From Ruminococcus sp. (GTDB lineage: Bacteria; Bacillota; Clostridia; Oscillospirales; Acutalibacteraceae), in the NCBI GenBank assembly GCA_022768065.1, contig JALELS010000020.1:124001-188000 (forward strand): 64,000 bases of DNA. The letters run 5' to 3'. The notes beneath the pieces are model-generated. The model made no database searches and had not been told where the DNA came from. It saw only the letters and a program-made list of their open reading frames with translations. A program made the translations under genes and the position numbers. Shown here piece after piece: positions 17,892 through 26,243 of the stretch. How positions within the stretch are numbered: the stretch's first letter is position 1; the number at the start of each line of letters is the position of its first letter.

Positions 17892-18848
17892 TTAATGGGT
17901 TTCGCCGTCATTATTTTCGGCAGGATTTTCCGTTTCATTCCCGCTTTGCAAATTGTCCTCGGATTCCGGTCTGCCGTGCTTCATCTGATAACACATATAT
18001 GTGATTGCAAAAAACGCAAACGCCGGATCCGCTATGGAAAATCCGAGATCGGACGGCAGGCGGTCCCTCTTGCCGAACAGCGTAATTATAAGACGCGAAA
18101 CGCCTATAACCGCCGCCAGCAATGCCGCCGGCATACCGTAGGAAACAAGTTTTTTGATTTCGCCCTTTTCGGCTATGTCGGAAGAAATTTTCGCAAACGA
18201 CATAAAGAACAGCATCATAAACGCAAGCATGAGCATTTGAAGCATAAGTTCCGAAACGTTTGTAAAGCTAATCTTTGTCATAAAGCTTGTAATCATTCTG
18301 CACATTGACCAGAAAAGCGGCGCCAGGGCGATAACCTTATACGATGTAAAATCGGTCTTGTTGTTAAAATAAGAAAGCGCAAAAACTATAAAGTAAACGC
18401 AGGCTATAATTCCGAATACGCTCTCAAACAGCGACGCAAAAAGTCCGTTTGAGAAAAAATATTTCATAAACGATACATCAAGGTCGCTTGAAAAATCGGT
18501 GCACGACGAAGCGAATGAAAATATCGAATCCGCCGAATCATACGCCGTGCCGACAGCCATAACGACAGCCTCCGCTCCGAGTAAAGGATTTTTGCCGAGA
18601 GCCGGTCTTGAAGCCTTTGCTTCGCCCGAAAGCCTTGAAAACACGATAAGCAATACCGCAAAAGCAATAACCGCGGCATACATAAAGTAAACGCTGAAAT
18701 CGATTTTTTTATAAAAGCCCGTGCTTCCCGTGTCTATTATCGCAAACAGCTGATATACACGCACAGGTAAAAGCACGGCCGCACCTGCGGCAAGCGTTAT
18801 GAGAATCTGTTTAAAATTAAAGCTCTTTTTTAAGCCCGTTTTTTTCAT
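17892..18848 (-). CDS. Unrecognised polytopic membrane protein
   Basis: 318 residues, about seven to eight hydrophobic segments (near 15-35, 50-70, 85-105, 135-160, 175-190, 205-225, 240-265, 280-295), a short basic N-terminus (MKKTGLKKSF) and an acidic, Asn/Glu-rich C-terminal tail of about 25 residues. I do not recognise a named family. A Met-rich helix (MLQMLMLAFMMLFFMSF) is the most distinctive stretch. It sits between gltA (20 bp upstream) and the AEC permease gene (24 bp downstream) on the same strand, suggesting co-transcription. No signal peptide or catalytic motif is seen. Confidence 0.75.
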   Translation of the reverse strand: MKKTGLKKSFNFKQILITLAAGAAVLLPVRVYQLFAIIDTGSTGFYKKIDFSVYFMYAAVIAFAVLLIVFSRLSGEAKASRPALGKNPLLGAEAVVMAVGTAYDSADSIFSFASSCTDFSSDLDVSFMKYFFSNGLFASLFESVFGIIACVYFIVFALSYFNNKTDFTSYKVIALAPLFWSMCRMITSFMTKISFTNVSELMLQMLMLAFMMLFFMSFAKISSDIAEKGEIKKLVSYGMPAALLAAVIGVSRLIITLFGKRDRLPSDLGFSIADPAFAFFAITYMCYQMKHGRPESEDNLQSGNETENPAENNDGETH

Positions 18849-18868
18849 TTATAAGAGTCCTTCCGTTT

Positions 18869-20278
18869 TTATCTTTCCTCGGACGGAACATAATCCGGCA
18901 CTATGTGGTCGCTGTTGCGCTCCGCAATCGGGACGAACGCTCTCGGAAGAGCGACGCTCTTGTATGCGGGTCGCATTATGCGGCTGTTTGAGCACAGTTC
19001 CTCAAGACGGTGAGCGCACCAGCCGGAAATTCTTGCCGCCATAAACATAGGTGTGAAAAGCTCCGGCGGAATTCTGAGCATATCGTATATAAGACCCGAA
19101 TAGAGGTCTACGTTTGCGCACATCTTTTTCTTTTCACCCTTATATTTATAGAAAAGCTCGGGGGTGAGCTCTTCAACGAGAGAAATTATCTTGTAGTCAT
19201 CGGCAAAGCCGTATTTCTCCGCCTTTTGCGAGGCAAATTCCTTTAAGAGCACGGCTCGCGGGTCGGAAAGAGTGTATACCGCGTGACCCATACCGTAAAT
19301 AAGACCGGTTCTGTCGCCTGCCTCTTTATGTATGACCTTGGTGAGATAATCCGCAACCTGACCCTCGTTCGTCGGGTCGCTGACGCTTTTTTTAAGGTCG
19401 GCTATCATATTGTGAACCTGAATATTCGCACCGCCGTGACGGGGACCTTTAAGCGAGCCTATACCTGCGGCAATTGCGGAATAGGTGTCAGTTCCCGTTG
19501 AGGTTATGCAGCGTGTTGTAAATGTAGAGTTGTTACCGCCGCCGTGATCCGCGTGAATAATCATGCAAAGGTCGAGAATTTTCGCCTCTTCGTCGGTAAA
19601 CTTACGGTCGCTTCTTATGGTATGGAGTATGGACTCCGCCGTGGAGAGCGATTTATCGTTCTGATGGATATACATACTCTTGTGGTCGTATGCTCTGCGC
19701 TTTACCTGATACGCATATGACATAATGGTGGGTATCTGCGCTATGAGCTTAATTGACTGGCGCAGGACGTTTTCTATTGAAAGATCGTCCGGGTTGTTGT
19801 CGTATGAATAAAGCGCGAGAACGCTTCTTGCAACCTTATTCATAATATTGGGCGACGGAGCCTTCATTATCATATCCTCTATAAATTCGTCGGGAAGCTC
19901 TCTTGCCTCGGCAAGAACCGCTCTGAATTTATCAAGCTGCTCCTGAGTCGGAAGGTCGCCGAGAAGAAGCAGCCAAACCACCTCTTCGTAACCGAATCGG
20001 TTTTCCTTTTGGCAGTTTCTCACTATATCGGTCATATTTATACCGCGGTAAATAAGCTTGCCCTCTTTCGGCACTCTTTCACCGTCGTCTATGTAATAGC
20101 CCTCAACCGAACATATTCTCGAAAGCCCTGCCATAACGCCGGTACCGTCGGAATTACGCAATCCGCGTTTTACGTCGAAGCGCTGATAATCTTCGGCCTT
20201 TATCTGATTATTGCGTATAAGCTCCGCTTTCAGAGATGAGAGCGTATCGTCGAGTTTAGGAGAATGGTTGTAAGACAA
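18869..20278 (-). CDS. gltA: Citrate synthase
   Basis: 469-residue citrate/2-methylcitrate synthase family enzyme condensing acetyl-CoA and oxaloacetate. The active-site elements are visible: a first His in IHADHGGGNNSTFTTR, a second in YGMGHAVYTLSDPRA, preceded by GPRHGGAN, and a C-terminal SGWCAHRLEE with the binding arginines. Its length (469) and N-terminal extension of about 60 residues match the long Clostridia type rather than the 370-430 residue forms. No other TCA-cycle gene is near; in fermenters the enzyme supplies 2-oxoglutarate for glutamate. That matches the glutamate dehydrogenase gene at 21657, which is divergent and 1.4 kb away. It has its own promoter. Confidence 0.94.
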   Translation of the reverse strand: MSYNHSPKLDDTLSSLKAELIRNNQIKAEDYQRFDVKRGLRNSDGTGVMAGLSRICSVEGYYIDDGERVPKEGKLIYRGINMTDIVRNCQKENRFGYEEVVWLLLLGDLPTQEQLDKFRAVLAEARELPDEFIEDMIMKAPSPNIMNKVARSVLALYSYDNNPDDLSIENVLRQSIKLIAQIPTIMSYAYQVKRRAYDHKSMYIHQNDKSLSTAESILHTIRSDRKFTDEEAKILDLCMIIHADHGGGNNSTFTTRCITSTGTDTYSAIAAGIGSLKGPRHGGANIQVHNMIADLKKSVSDPTNEGQVADYLTKVIHKEAGDRTGLIYGMGHAVYTLSDPRAVLLKEFASQKAEKYGFADDYKIISLVEELTPELFYKYKGEKKKMCANVDLYSGLIYDMLRIPPELFTPMFMAARISGWCAHRLEELCSNSRIMRPAYKSVALPRAFVPIAERNSDHIVPDYVPSEER

Positions 20279-20349
20279 ATTTAAAACCTCCTGACTTACA
20301 TTTATGCGGACATATTAACTCATTTTAAACATATAATTATAGATATAAT

Positions 20350-20378
20350 ATTTTATATTAAAAATCGCAATAAGTCAA
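20350..20378 (-). promoter_or_regulatory. Promoter of gltA
   Basis: Minus-strand TTGACT (20378-20373), 17-bp spacer, TAAAAT (20355-20350), 72 bp upstream of the gltA start. The intergenic space of 120 bp is shared with the divergent spoIID-like gene. Confidence 0.6.
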
Positions 20379-20398
20379 TAAATTTAGGGAGGTCAATT

Positions 20399-21397
20399 AT
20401 GAAAACATATGGTATTTTATGCTTTGTTTTGGCGCTTTTTATGATACTTACACCGCTTTTGTCGCTCGACTACTCGTCTTTTTCGTTTTCCAACGTCAAA
20501 GGCACTTTTCAAAAAGAAAACGACGACGGTAACCTTGGGGAAAAGCTGCTCGACGAAAAATTAGACAGCGTAAAGGTCAAATCCGCCGCAAGCGGCAATG
20601 TGGCAACCACCTCGGCAAAAGAATATATTATAGGCTGCGTCGCCGCCGAAATGCCTGCGACATACAGCACGGAGGCTTTAAAAGCACAGGCGGTATGCGC
20701 CTACACAAACCTTACAAGGCTCAAGAAAAATCCCGATTCCTCGCTTTCGGGCGCCGACATTTCGGACGACCCCGGACGGCACCAGGGGTATTACGATACC
20801 GAAACGCAAAAAGAAAAGTGGGGCGATAAATACGACGAATACAGGGGCAAAATAGAGGATGCCGTAAACGATGTTCTCGGAAAAACCATAGTATTTGACG
20901 GCGAACCGATTGTGGCGGCATACTGCGCCATATCTCCCGGCAGAACCGAGAGCGCCGAAAATATATGGGGCGGAAAAATAGATTACCTTGTCTCGGTTAC
21001 AAGCCCCGGCGACAAGCTCTCGCCCGACTGCATAAAAGAGATTTCGCTTACGGCGGACGAGGTCAGAAAATACACCGAAAGCGACCCCGAAATAGTTTTG
21101 GGGGACGACCAAAGCGGCTGGATAACCGATATAGTTTACACGGACAGCGGTTCGGGCGTGGTAAAAAGCCTGAAGGTCGGCGGCAAGAGCTTTACCGGCA
21201 ACTCTTTCAGGGCGCTTTTTTCGCTGAGGAGTCCGGCGTTTACGCTTGAGCAAAAGGACGGAGTGTTTTTCTTTAAGACATACGGCTACGGCCACAGCGT
21301 CGGTATGTCGCAGTACGGAGCGGACTATATGGCAAGGCAGGGCAGCACTTACAAAGAAATTCTCGAACACTACTATCCGCACACCGAAATCATTTGA
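20399..21397 (+). CDS. spoIID: SpoIID/LytB domain protein
   Basis: 332-residue protein with an N-terminal membrane anchor or signal (about residues 5-25) and a SpoIID domain from about residue 70 to the end. SpoIID is a lytic transglycosylase that digests septal peptidoglycan during engulfment of the forespore. The catalytic Glu fits VAAEMPATYSTEALKAQAV, and the conserved SPGRTESAENIW and C-terminal GYGHSVGMSQYGADYMA motifs are present. Start ATG with GGAGGT eight bases upstream. Other SpoIID-domain proteins (LytB type) occur outside sporulation, so the sporulation role is likely but not proven; no SpoIIQ-like or SpoIIR-like gene lies next to it. Confidence 0.85.
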   Translation: MKTYGILCFVLALFMILTPLLSLDYSSFSFSNVKGTFQKENDDGNLGEKLLDEKLDSVKVKSAASGNVATTSAKEYIIGCVAAEMPATYSTEALKAQAVCAYTNLTRLKKNPDSSLSGADISDDPGRHQGYYDTETQKEKWGDKYDEYRGKIEDAVNDVLGKTIVFDGEPIVAAYCAISPGRTESAENIWGGKIDYLVSVTSPGDKLSPDCIKEISLTADEVRKYTESDPEIVLGDDQSGWITDIVYTDSGSGVVKSLKVGGKSFTGNSFRALFSLRSPAFTLEQKDGVFFFKTYGYGHSVGMSQYGADYMARQGSTYKEILEHYYPHTEII

Positions 21398-21608
21398 AAG
21401 TTTTAAATGGCGGTTATTCATCTTTTTTGTTACAGAAAATATTTTTCGCAATGTGCTTTTGCTGATTTTTGTTCATATTTCACGCTGTTTGGCGAACGGC
21501 AATTCACTTTATCGTTATAATATACAAAAGTATCGTCCGAGGCAAAATGAAATTTTACGCCGCATTTCTTGCAAATACCGAACGCATAATATAAAATATA
21601 TAACGTAA

Positions 21609-22988
<1,380 letters not shown>

Positions 22989-23022
22989 TTTATACGCAAA
23001 AAACAACGGGAGCCGCAGTTTT

Positions 23023-23303
23023 GGCTGAGTGTTTATGAGGCAGTTTTGCTTCAAAATAACATCTTTTGCACAATAACAATTTAACCCCTCAGATGAGCCG
23101 GGGCTCATCTGAGGGGTTAGCTGTTTTTTTGTATCAAAAATACATCAATACATCATTTTGAAGTGCTCCGCAGTTTCGTAGCCGTAAAAATTTTTTATGC
23201 CGAAGTCAGGAAACGAAGCAAGGCTGTCGCCTTGCGAGGCTTTTTGACAAAAGCATAAGGAATTTTTATGCGAGAAACCGAACTTCCTTATGAACGCTCA
23301 GCC
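23023..23303. repeat. MITE-like inverted-repeat element, copy B, inside the gdhA terminator
   Basis: 281-bp element with 21-bp imperfect inverted ends at 23023-23043 and 23283-23303 (17 of 21 positions pair). Interior segments CAGTTTTGCTTC, TTTTTATGC and GAAACCGA are shared with the short copy at 541-625. It carries an internal hairpin GCAAGGC/GCCTTGC around 23218-23235 and a long palindrome at 23082-23119. It is flanked by GGAGCCGCAG (23009-23018) and CTGCGGCTCC (23309-23318) followed by six Ts. These together would form a normal terminator if the element were removed. No open reading frame of note. Confidence 0.7.
23082..23130 (+). terminator. Terminator-like palindrome downstream of gdhA
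   Basis: The arms TAACCCCTCAGATGAGCC (23082-23099) and GGCTCATCTGAGGGGTTA (23102-23119) are perfectly complementary over 18 bp and are followed on the + strand by CTG and seven Ts. It lies within the repeat element and probably now ends the gdhA transcript. Confidence 0.75.
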
Positions 23304-23362
23304 TTGAGCTGCGGCTCCTTTTTTCTGCCCGAATTTTCATTCGGTATAATTTAAATTAAATT

Positions 23363-23764
23363 TTATTTATCTCTCTTTTTAAACGCCGTGCAAAGCTCGT
23401 ATATTACAATACCTGCCGTACCCACCGCAAAAATAATCACGGAGGCTATGCCGGCAGCTGTTATGTGCGCGACCCCTGCCGCGTCAAAATCGGCGCCTAT
23501 GCCGAGGAACCCGGCAATCAAAAAAATCATCGGCATCGAAAAGGCGGGTATAACATATGTCTTGGACGGCAGGTCACGCATTATGACCGCAAATGCGAAT
23601 GTAACGACAAACAGCGCAACGAGCGTCCACACCGCCGCAGGAAAATCATTTTCATTATAAAATATCTCTTTTCTCACAAGCATACGTAAAAAGCCGAAAA
23701 TGCCTAACGCCGCCTGAAAAAGCGCAGTCAGAGAAATAAGCACCTTATCTCTTGTCTTTAACAT
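23363..23764 (-). CDS. Small 4-TM membrane protein (paralogue 2)
   Basis: 133 residues with four hydrophobic segments (about 8-27, 43-60, 72-92, 105-125) and a basic C-terminus (KKRDK). It is a tandem paralogue of the next gene: both begin M-[LI]-KTRDK-[VI]-LISLTA, contain RML near residue 27, VMRDLP or IMRDLP in the middle, and end with a helix followed by FK and a short charged tail. I do not recognise a named family. It lies 48 bp downstream of its paralogue, probably in the same transcript as the phospholipase C gene. Confidence 0.7.
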   Translation of the reverse strand: MLKTRDKVLISLTALFQAALGIFGFLRMLVRKEIFYNENDFPAAVWTLVALFVVTFAFAVIMRDLPSKTYVIPAFSMPMIFLIAGFLGIGADFDAAGVAHITAAGIASVIIFAVGTAGIVIYELCTAFKKRDK

Positions 23765-23812
23765 CGGTATTATCTCCTATCCATATATTGTAACGCCGAA
23801 AGGCTCAAATAA

Positions 23813-24220
23813 TTATTTGTCGCTTGCCTTAAACACGGGACGAAGCTCAATTACTATCGTGCATACGGCAATGACCGCAAATGCGATAATCGCAATTACG
23901 CCTGCCGCAGTCAAACGCTCGTTCCAATCGGAATCGTATGCAAAACCCGCGATACCGCACATCGCCGCCAATTGAAACAACAAGGGACAGCAAAGAGCCG
24001 GCAGGCTGTATATTTTAGCCGGCAAATCACGCATTACAACAGAGAAAATGACGGTCACGGCAAACAGCGCCGCAAGGCTTATTTCAAGCTTAAGCAATTC
24101 GCTTTCGTCACCCCTGACAAGAGTTTTCCACGCAAGCATACGGTAAATAAAAACCGCGCCGTACACCGCCTGAATAACCGCGGTCAGAGAAATTAAAATT
24201 TTATCTCTTGTTTTTATCAT
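23813..24220 (-). CDS. Small 4-TM membrane protein (paralogue 1)
   Basis: 135 residues with four hydrophobic segments, the same architecture and motifs as 23363-23764 (MIKTRDKILISLTA start, VMRDLPAKIYSLPAL in the loop before helix 3). The start follows AGGAGC with good spacing. It is only 18 bp downstream of the phospholipase C gene, so the three are likely one operon, yet its base composition is like the rest of the chromosome and not like the A+T-rich phospholipase gene. Function unknown; immunity or membrane-stress roles would be guesses. Confidence 0.7.
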   Translation of the reverse strand: MIKTRDKILISLTAVIQAVYGAVFIYRMLAWKTLVRGDESELLKLEISLAALFAVTVIFSVVMRDLPAKIYSLPALCCPLLFQLAAMCGIAGFAYDSDWNERLTAAGVIAIIAFAVIAVCTIVIELRPVFKASDK

Positions 24221-24238
24221 AAATATCAGCTCCTTTTA

Positions 24239-25204
24239 TTATGTTCTGATACTGAACAGCCTGTATATAAGCCCCGCAGAAAATCCTACAGCATTTTGTG
24301 TTGTATGCAAAGCACCATAGTCCCAAGTACTTCTGTCCGTTAAGCTTGAAACATATTTATAATATGGTTTTGAAATTACCGCCGCCTCGTGTGTAACACC
24401 GTCTGCATCATTATAACCTGCTACATTATAATAATATGCAGTGCAATGAGATAAATCATCAATATACTTACTGATATTTTCATTTGCAAATGTCTCGAAT
24501 TGAGTATGTGACGAAGACCCGGCTAATTTATTGTTAGAATGATGCGGTTCACTGGCATCTTGAACATAATGGAGAGCTTTTCCCAATTCAATTAATACAT
24601 ACTGAAAATCCTCACCATTTAGATCTGGATGTGTGTTTTGCTGTAATCTTGTAATGGCATTGGTAAAGTGCTTTTGACAATTTGTCTTTGCGGTATTGCT
24701 CTTGCTACCTGCCCAGTTTTTCTGTGTATCCGGATTATAAAAATGTCCGACAAATCCACTTGCCTTTTGAGCGAACTCCTTATCCGGTAAGCCTGAGGCC
24801 GCCGCTAAAGTTAAAGATATGGCTAGTGCTGTTGTGCCGTCGGTTTCATAAAAACCACAGTCATTTATAGAGCACAAAAAAGCTTGTAATGTTATCAACT
24901 GATGTGTAGCAAATTCATCATCGCTATCATTACTGGATTTCCAAAGGGGGCTAACTTCCGAATTCAACATGTTGGAATATTCTACTTCCGCGCTATTGTA
25001 AACATCTTTTATTCCCATTGGATTGTATGTATTAACATAATCACTTATAAGCTTTATTTTTTCTTCCGGTGTCATATACTGTAAATCTTCAATTGAATAA
25101 TCATTGATGTCAAAAGTATCTTCTGCAAAAGCAGGAACCGTAAACACAGTAAATCCTAAAAGTACCATAGATAAAAGTAATGATATTGCCGTTTTAAATT
25201 TCAT
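24239..25204 (-). CDS. Secreted zinc-dependent phospholipase C family protein
   Basis: 321 residues with a signal peptide (1-27, cleavage after AFA). The zinc-ligand set of Bacillus cereus PLC and Clostridium perfringens alpha-toxin can be matched in order: Trp88, His101, Asp141, His154 (GHFYNPDT), His212 and Asp216 (LHYVQD), His222 (EPHHSNN), His233 and Glu237 (HTQFETF). Spacings are close to the family's. The PLAT membrane-binding domain of alpha-toxin is absent, so it resembles the single-domain enzymes that hydrolyse phosphatidylcholine and similar lipids outside the cell. In mature relatives the Trp is the N-terminal residue; here that would need removal of a propeptide of about 60 residues (28-87). 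The ATG at 25204 is preferred over one six codons upstream because GGAGG lies just before it. The gene is notably A+T-rich, suggesting transfer. Confidence 0.82.
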   Translation of the reverse strand: MKFKTAISLLLSMVLLGFTVFTVPAFAEDTFDINDYSIEDLQYMTPEEKIKLISDYVNTYNPMGIKDVYNSAEVEYSNMLNSEVSPLWKSSNDSDDEFATHQLITLQAFLCSINDCGFYETDGTTALAISLTLAAASGLPDKEFAQKASGFVGHFYNPDTQKNWAGSKSNTAKTNCQKHFTNAITRLQQNTHPDLNGEDFQYVLIELGKALHYVQDASEPHHSNNKLAGSSSHTQFETFANENISKYIDDLSHCTAYYYNVAGYNDADGVTHEAAVISKPYYKYVSSLTDRSTWDYGALHTTQNAVGFSAGLIYRLFSIRT

Positions 25205-25272
25205 AATTTCCTTTTCCTCCATTTTTTATGTTTTGAACATCCGCATATAAATTGTTTTCCTATCACCTCCCG

Positions 25273-25313
25273 AAAAAACACAAAAAGAGCTGCGGACAAA
25301 GGGTCCACAGCTC
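25273..25313 (-). terminator. Terminator in the phospholipase C leader
   Basis: On the minus strand GAGCTGTGGAC (25313-25303) pairs with GTCCGCAGCTC (25297-25287, one G-U) around a 5-base loop, followed by TTTTTGTGTTTTTT. It lies about 70 bp upstream of the gene and downstream of a promoter at 25395-25423, so it is either an attenuator or a terminator for readthrough from tatD. Confidence 0.75.
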
Positions 25314-25394
25314 AAAATCATTGTTTACATTACACCGCACAGACCGCATTTGCCCCGACACACTCTTCCGCATAAAGGTGTGCCATCTGCCTGT

Positions 25395-25423
25395 AATGTA
25401 TCATATAAAATATTAGTTGTCAA
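25395..25423 (-). promoter_or_regulatory. Promoter of the phospholipase C gene
   Basis: Minus-strand TTGACA (25423-25418), 17-bp spacer, TACATT (25400-25395). It predicts a leader of about 185 nt that passes through the terminator at 25273-25313 before the gene. Nearly at the RNA start is an 18-codon open frame (25386-25330) without a ribosome-binding site. Confidence 0.6.
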
Positions 25424-25466
25424 TAACTTTTTTGTTGAATTTGCGCACGGCATATCTTGCCGTTGG

Positions 25467-26243
25467 TTAAACCAACGAACCTATGCGAAAGAGAGTGCGC
25501 GCGTTTTTATCGGTCTCAAAAAGCAGCTCTTCTACCGCCTCGCCCCTCACCGCGGCTATTTTTTCCGCGGTATAAGGAATCAAGAGCGATGTGCAGCGTT
25601 TACCCCTGTAAGGTACGGGCGACATATACGGCGCGTCGGTTTCAAGCAAAAGCCTGTCTTTCGGCACAAAAGCCGCAACCTCTACCGGCTTTACCGCATT
25701 TTTAAATGTGACCGCTCCGCCGAGACCTATATACATACCGAGCTTTAAAATCTCCTTTGCCGTCTCCACGCTCCCCGAAAAGCAGTGCACAACTCCGCGC
25801 GGACGGTGCTTTTTAAGCAAATTCAGCGTGTCCTCATGCGCTTCGCGGTCGTGAACTATAACTGGCAGCGACAACTCATTAGCAAGCATAAGCTGCTTTT
25901 CAAATACCTCGAGCTGTTTTTCGCGGCTGTCTCTTTCGTAGTGATAATCGAGCCCGATTTCACCGATTGCCACCACCTTTTTTTGCGCGGCAAGTTTTTT
26001 TATATCGCCGCACCAGTCAGCGGTCAGCGAGTCGAGATTCAGCGCGTGAAAACCGACAGCGGCATAAATAAACGGATATTTTTCCGCAAGAGCTATCGAC
26101 TTCTCGCTCGTTATTATGTCCGTACCACAGGTGACGACGCCCGATATACCGTTTTCGGGAAATGAAGACAGCAGCTCATCGCGGTCGCAGTCAAACTGCT
26201 CGTCCTCATAGTGCGCGTGCGTATCAAATATATTTTTATACAT
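25467..26243 (-). CDS. tatD: TatD family metal-dependent hydrolase/DNase
   Basis: 258-residue TIM-barrel amidohydrolase-fold protein. Metal ligands are visible: FDTHAHYED at the start (His-x-His), GEIGLDYHY with the Glu, VIVHDREAHEDTL, and VVHCFSGS, then LLLETDAPYMSPVPYRG with the final Asp. TatD proteins are 3'-5' exonucleases implicated in DNA repair. Its ATG overlaps the metG stop codon by one base (TAATG), a coupling seen in many Firmicutes where tatD follows metG. Normal length. Confidence 0.95.
   Translation of the reverse strand: MYKNIFDTHAHYEDEQFDCDRDELLSSFPENGISGVVTCGTDIITSEKSIALAEKYPFIYAAVGFHALNLDSLTADWCGDIKKLAAQKKVVAIGEIGLDYHYERDSREKQLEVFEKQLMLANELSLPVIVHDREAHEDTLNLLKKHRPRGVVHCFSGSVETAKEILKLGMYIGLGGAVTFKNAVKPVEVAAFVPKDRLLLETDAPYMSPVPYRGKRCTSLLIPYTAEKIAAVRGEAVEELLFETDKNARTLFRIGSLV

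Noticed and set aside
25330-25386. 18-codon leader peptide upstream of the phospholipase C gene
   Set aside because: It would begin practically at the predicted RNA 5' end, has no Shine-Dalgarno sequence and no run of a regulatory codon; kept only as part of the attenuation idea.
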